Assembly: GCA_947624155.1 (NCBI GenBank)
Contig: CANQJB010000006.1
Location: 1 to 53,524, forward strand
Source: an uncultured Clostridia bacterium
GTDB lineage: Bacteria > Bacillota > Clostridia > Oscillospirales > Ruminococcaceae
Direction: 5' to 3'
Length of the DNA stretch: 53,524 nucleotides
This document shows, piece by piece, positions 23,820 to 31,294 of the stretch (within the stretch, counting starts at the first letter, position 1; every line of letters begins with the position of its first letter). The notes beneath the pieces are model-generated. The model saw nothing but the letters and a program-made list of their open reading frames with translations, ran no database searches and was not told where the DNA came from. Position numbers and translations under genes: made by a program.

Positions 23820-25352
23820 TTATTCAATCGGAATCAGCAGCATCGAGCCGGCCTCGACTGCCTCGCCGTCGATTTCGTTTTCTTCAAGTATCGCGTCGAG
23901 GCTGGCGCGGCACCTCTTGGCTATCTCCCAGGGCTGCTCGCCCGGCTCGGCGTAGTAGAGCTTCAGAGAACAGCTTCTGTCCCGCTCGACCGGTCTTGTC
24001 TCGTCTAGGCGGATATCGCTTATGAAGCTGTGGGGCTTCGCCTCGCAGATATATCCCCTGAGCTTGATTTCGACCGTCACCTCTATCGCGTTGGAGCTGG
24101 TCAGATTATATGTCACCGCGCCGACCGACGCTCTGACGTCGGAGCTGCCGCTGTCGCAGACTGGGTTTTCAAGGTCGTGCTGATAAGGCGCCTCGGATTC
24201 GAGGCAGATCGGCTTTCCGGATTCGTTTTTTGCGAAAACGGTCAGATTGACCTTTCCCGAAAAGGCGCAGTCGCCGTTCGGCTTTCTGACTATTCCGACG
24301 GCTTTTCCCGCCTCGGCGCTCGCGCTCATCACCGAGCGTATCTCGCCCTCGCTGTATGTAAGAGTCGCCTTGATCTTGTGGCTGTCGCTGACCGGCTCGG
24401 GGACGCACTCGATCGCGCAGTCGGCGCGCTCAGCCTCGGCCTCGCACTCGGTCGAAAAGACGTCGTCGGCGAGCTGGGCGCTCTCAAACCGCAGAGCTAA
24501 GCAGCTTATGTCTATCCCGAGCTCGCATTCGATCTTTGCGGGCTCGCTCTTTGCGACCGGGCGTATCTCGCAGCTTGAAACGCTCGCGTCGACATAGACG
24601 TCGAACCGCTCGTCGAGACCTTCGATGTCGGAAACCTGAGAAAACGGGAGGTCGAAGCTGATTTTTTCGATCTCTCCTCCGCCCTCGGGAATGTAGATCA
24701 CGCTGACTCCCGCCTCGCCCTTTGTCAGAAGCTTTCCGGAGATCACCTTTTTATCCGCCGAATTGACCGAGGCGTCGGCGCGCAGCACCACCCCGACCGG
24801 CGGCTTTGTCTGAATGATCTCTACCTCGTCGAGAACGGTCACTCGCTTGGTGATAAACAGGCGCTTCGAGGGATAGGTCACAAGCTTTTTGCGAAGCTGC
24901 AAGCCTCCGCCCGTGGCCGAGGTGACCGCCTGGCGCGGCTCGTCTGCCAAAACTCTAAGGCGGGTCGAGATCACCCCGCGGATATCAACCCGGCGCTTAT
25001 TGACAACGCGGCAGCTTTTAGACTCTACCGACGGCTCGATATAGATCACCGGCGACTTTGGGCTGTAACTCAGCTCGGCGGATTTGTCATAAGAGAGCAT
25101 CTGCTCGATCGCGGAGATCTCGCCGTTCTCCGAGACATATACCACCCTGACAAGCGCGTTGAGCTCGAAATTGAGCTTTGAGCCGTTTAAGGTTCTTCTT
25201 GCGGCCGAGGGATAGATGCGGCAGCTCAGAACCTTGAATATTTCCGGGCAGTAGTCCGGAAGGACATAGTCCAGCTCCAGAGCCTGCTCGTTCACCGAAT
25301 CGAGAAGTACCTTCTCGACGGCGAAGCTTTCCCTAGTAAGTTTAAAATCCAT
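23820..25352 (-). CDS. sipL: SPOCS-domain, LysM protein SipL
   Basis: 510 residues with DUF3794 (SPOCS) repeats across most of the length (for example VLLDSVNEQALELDYVLPDY, and AVEVTVEIKLRGYICE-like blocks). A C-terminal LysM domain follows, from about residue 458 (LKLYYAEPGEQPWEIAKRCR to GSMLLIPIE). SipL binds SpoIVA through this LysM domain in Clostridioides difficile and is required for coat localisation. The arrangement sipL-spoIVA supports the assignment. AAAGGAGG lies before the ATG. I could not identify a clear sigma-E promoter between it and the upstream terminator. Confidence 0.9.
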   Translation of the reverse strand: MDFKLTRESFAVEKVLLDSVNEQALELDYVLPDYCPEIFKVLSCRIYPSAARRTLNGSKLNFELNALVRVVYVSENGEISAIEQMLSYDKSAELSYSPKSPVIYIEPSVESKSCRVVNKRRVDIRGVISTRLRVLADEPRQAVTSATGGGLQLRKKLVTYPSKRLFITKRVTVLDEVEIIQTKPPVGVVLRADASVNSADKKVISGKLLTKGEAGVSVIYIPEGGGEIEKISFDLPFSQVSDIEGLDERFDVYVDASVSSCEIRPVAKSEPAKIECELGIDISCLALRFESAQLADDVFSTECEAEAERADCAIECVPEPVSDSHKIKATLTYSEGEIRSVMSASAEAGKAVGIVRKPNGDCAFSGKVNLTVFAKNESGKPICLESEAPYQHDLENPVCDSGSSDVRASVGAVTYNLTSSNAIEVTVEIKLRGYICEAKPHSFISDIRLDETRPVERDRSCSLKLYYAEPGEQPWEIAKRCRASLDAILEENEIDGEAVEAGSMLLIPIE

Positions 25353-25434
25353 AGTTCCTCCTTTAAATGCTCAGTGGCTGCATAAATCATTGCCGCTATA
25401 TCTATATTCAGCTTGTTTCACCCTCATGACAGGG

Positions 25435-25471
25435 AAAATAAAAAATAATCCCTCGGCGCGCCGAGGGATTA
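25435..25471 (-). terminator. Strong terminator of the mini-ORF transcript
   Basis: A 26-bp perfect palindrome (25446-25471, core CCCTCGGCGCGCCGAGGG) is followed on the minus strand by TTTTTTATTTTC. It separates the upstream transcript from sipL by about 85 bp. Confidence 0.9.
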
Positions 25472-25573
25472 CTTGGTTTTAAGATTTTGAGGCTAATTCT
25501 ATCGCAGGATATTCAAAGGAGCAACTTGCGCTGCTCCTTGTTATATATAAATTTATGTGGGTCATTATTTCCG

Positions 25574-25597
25574 CTAAGCGGTTAAACACCTGTTCAT
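25574..25597 (-). CDS. Mini-ORF 5 (MNRCLTA)
   Basis: Seven codons then TAG, with AAAGG about 10 bases before the ATG. The stop codon lies in a CCGC/GCGG hairpin. Confidence 0.4.
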   Translation of the reverse strand: MNRCLTA

Positions 25598-25621
25598 TGG
25601 ATTCACGCCTTTCAAAGCAAT

Positions 25622-25651
25622 TTAGAGAATTTTGTGTTTATTCACATACAT
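25622..25651 (-). CDS. Mini-ORF 4 (MYVNKHKIL)
   Basis: Nine codons then TAA, with GGAG 9 bases before the ATG, the best-placed site of the series. Confidence 0.45.
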   Translation of the reverse strand: MYVNKHKIL

Positions 25652-25677
25652 CGGAATCATCTCCGTGAGATTTATTC

Positions 25678-25722
25678 TTAAAGCTTTTTGTGTATGAATC
25701 TTTGGTTAAAGCTTAGTTGTAT
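25678..25722 (-). CDS. Mini-ORF 3 (ATA start, 14 codons)
   Basis: The repeat copy here reads AGAGGTGAGTCCAGCATA, with a good AGAGGTGA ribosome site but ATA where other copies have ATG. The frame reads IQLSFNQRFIHKKL and stops. A GTG at 25733 would give the alternative MSPAYN. This copy may be degenerate. Confidence 0.25.
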   Translation of the reverse strand: MQLSFNQRFIHKKL

Positions 25723-25754
25723 GCTGGACTCACCTCTTTCGGTTTATTTTCGGA

Positions 25755-25781
25755 TTAAATCCAGGATCTTGCGAGTTTCAT
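25755..25781 (-). CDS. Mini-ORF 2 (MKLARSWI)
   Basis: Eight codons then TAA. The upstream motif copy, GCAGTGATTCTT, has a weak ribosome site. The region around its start can pair with TTCATAAGA located just after mini-ORF 1. Confidence 0.35.
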   Translation of the reverse strand: MKLARSWI

Positions 25782-25839
25782 AAGAATCACTGCTTTCATC
25801 AGATCGTTGGTCAGATTGGCCGGCGTCTTATGAATTTGG

Positions 25840-25851
25840 TTACCTCTTCAT
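25840..25851 (-). CDS. Mini-ORF 1 (MKR)
   Basis: ATG AAG AGG TAA with AGGAG 9-10 bases upstream. First of five units; the start sits in the loop of a GGTT/AACC stem. Confidence 0.4.
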   Translation of the reverse strand: MKR

Positions 25852-25913
25852 CGGAACCCTCTCCTTTTGGATTTGAGATTTGTTTGTTTTGTCTTATCTC
25901 TTTCTGTGTCTAT

Positions 25914-25942
25914 AATATAACACACTTTTTAGTGATTGTCAA
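25914..25942 (-). promoter_or_regulatory. Promoter of the mini-ORF transcript
   Basis: TTGACA (25937-25942, minus strand), a 17-bp spacer and TATATT (25914-25919). The predicted start is near 25907. Confidence 0.8.
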
Positions 25943-26000
25943 CACTTTTTTTAAAAAAATTCAAAAGAAATTATTTAATATTTTGTTCACAAAAGAGTTC

Positions 26001-26029
26001 TTGACTTTCTTTCGGCTATCGGTTATAAT
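26001..26029 (+). promoter_or_regulatory. Promoter of the DUF1292 gene
   Basis: TTGACT (26001-26006), 17-bp spacer, TATAAT (26024-26029), divergent from the mini-ORF promoter about 60 bp away. Confidence 0.8.
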
Positions 26030-26066
26030 AATACTGTTGCGAATAAATTTGAAAGGGATTTTCGGT

Positions 26067-26408
26067 ATGAGCGACTACAATTACAACCCCGATCTATATA
26101 CTCTTATCGACGAAAACGGAGTGGAGCAAACCTTTGAGCTGCTCGACACGCTCGAAGAAGGCGACAATGTCTATTATGCCCTTCTTCCCGTCCACGACAA
26201 CCCCGAGGACTCGATCGCCGGAGACGCCGAGCTCGTCGTCTTAAAGCTTGAAGACCCCGAGGACGACACCACCCTTATTTCGATCGACGACGATGACGAA
26301 TACGACAGGATCGGTTCGATCTTCCTCGAAAGGCTCGAAGGTTACTATGACCCCGCCGAGGACGAAGAAGAGGAAGAGGAAGAGGAAGACGAGGACGGAG
26401 AAAACTGA
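26067..26408 (+). CDS. DUF1292 family protein (YrzB-like)
   Basis: 113 residues from the ATG placed about 9 bases after AAAGGGA; the open frame upstream crosses the promoter and is not used. The body (LYTLIDENGVEQTFELLDTL, VYYALLPV, ELVVLKLED) is typical of DUF1292. The last 20 residues are almost all Glu and Asp. The function of the family is unknown; in Firmicutes it usually travels with ruvX, which here lies just beyond, convergent. It is very acidic and probably cytoplasmic. Confidence 0.9.
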   Translation: MSDYNYNPDLYTLIDENGVEQTFELLDTLEEGDNVYYALLPVHDNPEDSIAGDAELVVLKLEDPEDDTTLISIDDDDEYDRIGSIFLERLEGYYDPAEDEEEEEEEEDEDGEN

Positions 26409-26445
26409 ATTTTCCGGCCGGAACGTGAAATAATATAACGGCGAT

Positions 26446-26486
26446 GCAAATCGCTTTCTGCCTTGTGCGATAATTTGCGGTTTTTT
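26446..26486 (+). terminator. Intrinsic terminator after DUF1292
   Basis: GCAAAT-CGC (26446-26454) pairs with GCG-ATA-ATTTGC (26467-26478) with a small bulge, followed by GGTTTTTT. Confidence 0.7.
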
Positions 26487-26518
26487 AAATCCAACACATA
26501 AATTAAGGGATTCGTCCT

Positions 26519-26635
26519 CCGGAAGCGGATTGCAGACCTCCCGACCGCGCCAGCGCGGCGGACGAAGGGAGCGTGAAACTTTCGGGGCGTCTTACCCACC
26601 CTGCTTCGTGCGGGTTTTATGTCCGCAAATACCGG
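26519..26635 (+). ncRNA. Candidate structured RNA between DUF1292 and ruvX
   Basis: This stretch, free of genes, can fold into a long rod. CCGG-AA-GCGGA (26519-26529) closes with TCCGC-AAATA-CCGG (26622-26635). Inside are CTCCC/GGGAG (26538-26542 and 26567-26571) around a perfect CCGCGC-CA-GCGCGG hairpin. A terminator follows at 26677. Size and rod shape recall 6S RNA, but I cannot recognise its sequence signature, the SRP motif is absent, and the transcribed strand is uncertain. Confidence 0.35.
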
Positions 26636-26676
26636 CAAGGCGGATTTTTATATCTTGCGGAATATATGAATTTTAA

Positions 26677-26703
26677 GGGACGCCCTCTCTTGCAGGGCGT
26701 CCC
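26677..26703. terminator. Intrinsic terminator before ruvX
   Basis: GGGACGCCCT (26677-26686) and AGGGCGTCCC (26694-26703) form a perfect 10-bp stem. T-containing tails occur both ways; it can end ruvX transcription or an RNA from the left. Confidence 0.8.
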
Positions 26704-26721
26704 CTCTTTAAAATCTGATGC

Positions 26722-27150
26722 TTACGCTTCGATCCCCTTTTTGCGTCTGTAATCGAGATAGCTCTCAAGAATGAGGGTTGCGGCGACGGTGTCGACTACC
26801 TGCTTGCGCTTTTTTCCCCTGACATTCGTCTCATTCAGAATCCCGATCGCCTGAACCGTCGTGACGCGCTCGTCCCACAAAACCGTCTTAACGCCGCTCT
26901 CGCGCTCGAGCTTTTCGGCCAGCTCCTCGCACATCTTTGCGCGGGGGCCGGCAGAGCCGTCCATGTTTATCGGGTGGCCGACGACGACAAGCTCGCTCTT
27001 ATTTTCAGAAATCGCCTCGAGAAGCCTTTTGAAGCGCTTTTCGGGGCTTTTTTCAAATAGCGTTTCGAGCGGCGAAGCGATCGCCTCGCTTTCAAGACAA
27101 TAAGCGAGGCCGGTGCGGCTGTCGCCGTAATCAATTGCAAGTATTCTCAT
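26722..27150 (-). CDS. ruvX: Holliday junction resolvase-like RuvX (YqgF)
   Basis: 142 residues, full length. RNase H-fold motifs are MRILAIDYGDSRTGLAYCL, VVVGHPINMDGSAGP, LWDERVTT and KKRKQVVDTVAATLILESYL with the metal-binding acids. The family takes part in pre-16S rRNA 5' processing and is also proposed as a junction resolvase. It lies 10 bp after the LURP-one-like gene on the same strand. Confidence 0.93.
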   Translation of the reverse strand: MRILAIDYGDSRTGLAYCLESEAIASPLETLFEKSPEKRFKRLLEAISENKSELVVVGHPINMDGSAGPRAKMCEELAEKLERESGVKTVLWDERVTTVQAIGILNETNVRGKKRKQVVDTVAATLILESYLDYRRKKGIEA

Positions 27151-27160
27151 TTTGCCTCCG

Positions 27161-27628
27161 CTAGTTTCGGCAGTTCATCATGTCGATCGTTATCGCGATC
27201 ATCATCGCGGCAAGCTCATCGGCAGGGTTTTCGACCGTCAGGGTGTAGGTGTCGCTCAGGTGGAAAAGCTCGCGGGAAATGTGGGCGATAACAGCGCCGT
27301 TTTGATTTAAAATATCATAGTCCCAGCCGAGGAAATCGCCGCTGACGCTCCAGCCGTTGTCGATAGTGTAATAAGGCGTGAAAAGGGTGATCTCGCGGCG
27401 GACGCCGATCTCGACCCCGCGGATACTGAGCACGGCTTTCTGAATGAACAGCGTTATCCTCTCGCGGATATTGCCGACCTCGCGGACCGATCCCGCCTCG
27501 AAGATGTGGATTCGGTGGCCGATCGTAAAGAGCTCGGTGGTTATCGAATAGCGCGGAGTGCCGGTGTGGTCGCAGACGTCGTAGGTGTCGGTCAGCGCGA
27601 AGATTCGCTGGCGGATAGTCAGGCTCAT
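27161..27628 (-). CDS. LURP-one-related (tubby-like barrel) protein
   Basis: 155 residues. The strand-rich pattern RQRIFALTDTYDVCDHTGTP, YSITTELFTIGHRIHIFE, FSVSGDFLGWDYDI-type and AHISRELFHLSDTYTLTVEN matches the bacterial YxjI/LURP-one family (phospholipid-scramblase-like barrel). The ATG at 27628 follows AGGTGA by 5 bases and is preferred over the GTG at 27637, which overlaps the ROK stop. Its function is not known. The upstream ROK kinase is translationally adjacent. Confidence 0.75.
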   Translation of the reverse strand: MSLTIRQRIFALTDTYDVCDHTGTPRYSITTELFTIGHRIHIFEAGSVREVGNIRERITLFIQKAVLSIRGVEIGVRREITLFTPYYTIDNGWSVSGDFLGWDYDILNQNGAVIAHISRELFHLSDTYTLTVENPADELAAMMIAITIDMMNCRN

Positions 27629-27633
27629 TCGGC

Positions 27634-28587
27634 TCACCTGTTTCTTTGAAGTCCCAAAAACGCCGCGCCGATTATTCCCGCCTCGTTTCCTAAAGAAGCG
27701 CGGACGATCTCGGTGTTGCGCTCGGAGCGCTTGGAATATACCTGCTCTTTGACCGCCTCGCGAAGAGGGATCATCAGAGCGTCGCCCTCGTTGCAGACTC
27801 CCCCGCCGATGCAGAGTATCTCGGGCTGGAAGATATTTATTACGTTCGCGATGCCCGCGGCGAGGTATTTTATGTATTTGTCGACGACTTCTTTAGCCGC
27901 CGCATCTCCGGCTCTCATCGCATTGAAGGCAAGGCGGCCTGAAATGTGGTCTCCGACCATTTCGTGCATCTTCGACTCGGGGTGCGAGTCCATCGCTTCC
28001 CTAGTCATTCTGATAAGACCTGTCGCGGAGCTGTATACCTCGAAGCAGCCGCGTCTGCCGCAGGTGCATTCCGGGCCGTCCACCTCGATAACGGTGTGGC
28101 CGATCTCGGCTCCCGCAAAGTTGAAGCCGGAATATATTTTATCGTCGATGATTATTCCTCCGCCGACGCCTGTGCCGAGAGTGATGCAGACGGCGTTGTG
28201 GACATTTCTCGCAGAGCCTGCGATAAACTCGCCGTAGGCCGCGGCGTTGGCGTCGTTTTCGACATAAACCGGCAGAGCGATATTCTCCTTTATATAGTCT
28301 GCGACCGGTTCGTTATAAAAGTCAAGGTTGTTGGAATATTCGATGGTTCCGGTCTCGCTGTTGACGGTTCCGGGCGCGCCTATTCCGACCGACTCGATGT
28401 CGTCGACCGAAAGACCGGCCTCCTCAACGGCTTTCAGGGCAACGGCGGCCATATCTGCGCAGATCTCGCGGCAGGGGCGGGGTCTGGCCGTCGGGACGGA
28501 AACCTTTGAAAGTATTTTGAAATCAGAGCTGACAACTCCGGCGGCGATGTTTGTTCCGCCGAGGTCGATACCTATATAATATTTCAT
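27634..28587 (-). CDS. ROK family sugar kinase (glucokinase type)
   Basis: 317 residues. It has the ATP-binding YYIGIDLGGTNIAAGVV, the sugar-binding GAPGTVN and VYVENDANAAAYGEF blocks, and GTGVGGGIIIDDKIYSGFN. The ROK zinc motif is GPECTCGRRGCFEVYSS. It probably phosphorylates glucose or another hexose in the cytoplasm. It heads a small minus-strand cluster with the LURP-one-like gene and ruvX. Substrate specificity cannot be read from the sequence alone. Confidence 0.92.
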   Translation of the reverse strand: MKYYIGIDLGGTNIAAGVVSSDFKILSKVSVPTARPRPCREICADMAAVALKAVEEAGLSVDDIESVGIGAPGTVNSETGTIEYSNNLDFYNEPVADYIKENIALPVYVENDANAAAYGEFIAGSARNVHNAVCITLGTGVGGGIIIDDKIYSGFNFAGAEIGHTVIEVDGPECTCGRRGCFEVYSSATGLIRMTREAMDSHPESKMHEMVGDHISGRLAFNAMRAGDAAAKEVVDKYIKYLAAGIANVINIFQPEILCIGGGVCNEGDALMIPLREAVKEQVYSKRSERNTEIVRASLGNEAGIIGAAFLGLQRNR

Positions 28588-28690
28588 TGAAATTCTCCTT
28601 TTAGATTTGCTGCGATTATTCTATCACAAGCTGGGGGTGGTGTCAATATCCGAGCATTTGCTTTTGTAGGATAAATTGAAAGTTTTCGGT

Positions 28691-28712
28691 CCAACCTTTT
28701 TCAAAAGGTTGG
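28691..28712 (-). terminator. Hairpin after the beta-helix gene
   Basis: CCAACCTTTT and AAAAGGTTGG form a perfect 10-bp stem with a 2-nt loop, 19 bp past the stop at 28731. No strong T run follows. Confidence 0.5.
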
Positions 28713-28730
28713 CAACAAAACCGGCTTGCA

Positions 28731-31085
28731 TTACCCCCACTCCGCTTCGACGCTGTGCAGCATAATCGTGTTCTGCCAGCCGCCGGAGCCGGGCGAACCG
28801 GTGTGCCAGATCATTATCCCGCAGTCGGGGCTGTCCGGCAGCTCGTCCTCTAAATGCACCCGCTCGGCATAGCCTTTTTTGGTCTTCTCGGACGGAACCG
28901 GCGAAGAGGTTGAAACGTCGGCGGTCAACCGCCCTCCGTCAAAAGACAGCCTGACCGAACAGCCGGTGATAAAGCAGGAGGTTCTGACAAGCTCGGTCAG
29001 ATATTCCACCTTTCCGCAGTCATACCGAACAAGCGCCATCGAGACCGCATCGGAGGCGTCTTTCAGCCTTATTACCCGCAGCGCCGGGCCGCTCAGAGTC
29101 GCATTATCAAATTTCAGGCCGAAGTCGATATACTGCCCTGCGCTCCCGAGCCCCTGACCGGCGGTCTTCGCGGGGTCGCAGGTCACCGTCAGCGTCATCT
29201 TCCCGCCGTTTGAATGGACGGGCGTATATCTCAGGCGCGCGCCCTGAACGTTCTGATAAAAGCCTTTGCCGACGCTTCCGTTGCCGGTCGCGCCGTATTT
29301 ATAAGGCACGGCGACGTCGTAATACCAGTCGCCGAAGCTCTCGGAATTCGGAATTACGTCCTCCGGCTTCGCGCAGTCGAGGATCCAGCGGCCGGGTTCG
29401 GGCGGGAATATTTCCTCGGGAATATCAGAAAAATCGGTGAAGATTCGGTTGAGCGGGACGTTTTCGACAGGCTCAGACACTGCCTCGGTCGGCTCTCCCC
29501 TCTCGCTTCCGCTTACTCTCGGGATAATCACCGCCTTGATCCTCAGACCTGCGTCGGCCTCGGTCGGGCGATAGGTTTTGAGAGGATTTTCCTTTGAAAC
29601 GGCGCAGAGCTTCCAAACTCCGCCGTCGGCGCGGTACCAGTTTATATCCGAAATATCCCGACGGTTTTTGATCGAAAGCTCATATTCGAGGGTCAGCGCG
29701 CTGCTCTCCCGAACGAGCTTCAACCCCTCGACAGTCGGCGCGAGAACGGGATAGGGCGCAACAGAAAGCTCCGCCGCAGCCTCGAGGCCGCTCTCCGAAA
29801 CGGCGGTAACTACGACGCGCCGAAGATCGGGGCCGGAATTTTTGCCGGTGACATATACCCTTCGACTGTCGGCGCGAAGCGTCACGCAGCCTTCATCTGC
29901 CGCGCGAACCGAAAAGCTGACATTTTCTTGGCATAGCTCGCCGTTAAAGAAACGGCTCTGAGCGCTCAGACACAGGTTCTCGCCGCCTGAAATAAGTTCG
30001 GCGCGATCAGGCGTAAGCTCCAAAAGGGTCGGAAGGCTCGGACTTCCGAGAAGATTTTCGATATTTGGGCTGCCGCCGGGAAGAAGATATGCGCCGAGGG
30101 CGGGGCTCGCGGATATGTCGACCGACTCGGGAGCGCCCGTGCCGCCGAGGGTCACGGGGCTGCCGTTCAGAGTGACGCCGCTTTGATAGCATTTTAAGTA
30201 GGCGGCGGGGTATTTTGTCCATCCGAGCTCGCGGGGGCTGCCCTCGAAGCGGCAGTTTATCATCGCAGCGGGGCCACCCTCTTTGGTCAGATACTGTCCT
30301 CCGCCGTTGTGGACTCTGAAATCGCAGTCGATAAAAACGGCTCCGGTGCGGCCGGTTCGGTAGATCGGCCTGCCGCCGTAGAGGTCGAAGTCGCAGCCGA
30401 CGTGAACGGCGTCGCCGTTGAGCGAATCGTCGGTGCATTCAAAGTGGCAGGAGCGGTAGAGCGCCTTTTTCGCGCCGCAGATCGGGCAGAGATTCAGGCG
30501 GCTGACAAAGCGGCAATTTTCGGCATAAAGGCTGCCGCCGCTCTGTATCGCAAGCTGGGCCTGGGTAACTGCGTCGGTGCGGCGGGCGCGGTTTTCGGAC
30601 GGGTCGCGCGGATAGACTAGGTCGATACTGCAATAGTTGCCGATAGTCAGATCAGTAACCGTCAATTTTTCGACATCAAATCGGAACATTGTGTAGTTGA
30701 CATCGCAGCCGTGGGACTGTCCGCGGTTTGCGGCAATTACGGTGTCAAATGGATCGCCGGTCAGCCCGACAAGCTTTAATGCTTTACATTTTACATGAAC
30801 GCCGTAGGGCAGATCGTCGCCGCTCTACTTCTTTACAATTTCTTCGGAAAGCGGGTCGTGAAGCCAGTAAACTCCGGGCGCAATATAGATAGTTACGGGG
30901 CTGTATTCATCGGCATTTTTAAGTTCGTAACAGTCAAAAGCTTTACAGACATCGCAGTAAACATGAGGCGCGGGCTTCTCGCCGGGAGTCGGTTTTTTGA
31001 GCAAAATTGCGCGGCTGCCGAGATCATACCGGCGCCCGGCATAGATGAATCCGGTTTCTGTCAGTGTTAAGTTTTCATCAATCAT
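28731..31085 (-). pseudogene. Right-handed beta-helix protein interrupted by an in-frame amber codon
   Basis: One frame runs from the ATG at 31085 (after AAGGAGG) to 28731, about 784 codons, broken once by TAG at 30825-30827. Coding continues in the same frame right after it (SGDDLPYGVHVKCKALKLVG). The first half (TIYIAPGVYWLHDPL, AENCRFVSR, CHFECTDDSLNGDAVHVGCD, VFIDCDFRVHNGGGQY) is a parallel beta-helix similar to pectinesterase/pectate-lyase-type proteins. The second half has Ig-like segments and a lectin-like end. No signal peptide is seen. It may be a fresh nonsense mutation, a sequencing error, or two proteins (86 aa and a restart near 30689). Confidence 0.7.
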
Positions 31086-31117
31086 TTTGACTGCGCCTCC
31101 TTTTCAATTCTGACTAT

Positions 31118-31146
31118 ATCATAGCACAAAATTGACGGTTTGACAA
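31118..31146 (-). promoter_or_regulatory. Promoter of the beta-helix gene
   Basis: TTGTCA (31141-31146, minus strand), 17-bp spacer, TATGAT (31118-31123), 33 bp before the ATG. Confidence 0.7.
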
Positions 31147-31294
31147 GTTTTTGGAGAAAATAATTTGTGTACAAAGGAAAATATGTGGCTTATCCATAGC
31201 TCATCAGATTGTGGAGATTCTTCAAAAAGCGCAAGCTTGAACGTTAAGTTTGGATCGAAACCTTTCGGTTTGGCGTCCTAGTTCAGATATTACA

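Larger units (their letters stand above)
25472..25907 (-). ncRNA. Orphan transcript carrying five repeated RBS/start motifs and mini-ORFs
   Basis: Between a consensus promoter and a perfect terminator lies about 435 nt without a normal gene. An 18-20 nt motif, consensus GGAG-N-TGATTCC-N-ATG-AA, occurs five times (start codons at 25851, 25781, 25722, 25651, 25597), spaced 70, 59, 71 and 54 nt. Each opens a mini-ORF of 3 to 14 codons with basic, never acidic, residues. Complementary segments could hide starts: TTCATAAGA near 25829-25837 with TCTTATGAA at start 2, CTGGA inside ORF 2 with TCCAG at start 3, and CATACA inside ORF 3 with TGTATG at start 4. A CCGC-TTA-GCGG hairpin covers the last stop. 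I do not recognise this as a known RNA family. Confidence 0.6.

Noticed and set aside
25595-25851. Five spaced repeats resembling a CRISPR array
   Set aside because: The copies are only 18-20 nt, imperfect, unevenly spaced (54-71 nt), contain ribosome sites and start codons, and no cas genes are nearby.
25830-26066. N-terminal extension of the DUF1292 gene
   Set aside because: It crosses both divergent promoters; the conserved protein begins at the ATG at 26067 with its own ribosome site.
26519-26635. SRP RNA or RNase P RNA
   Set aside because: The conserved GGTCAGGTCCGGAAGGAAGC region of SRP RNA and the class A RNase P core are not present.
30825-30827. TAG read as an amino acid by recoding
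   Set aside because: TAG ends other intact genes here (the XRE gene, rpe, mini-ORF 5), so general amber recoding is unlikely; a local mutation or error is simpler.
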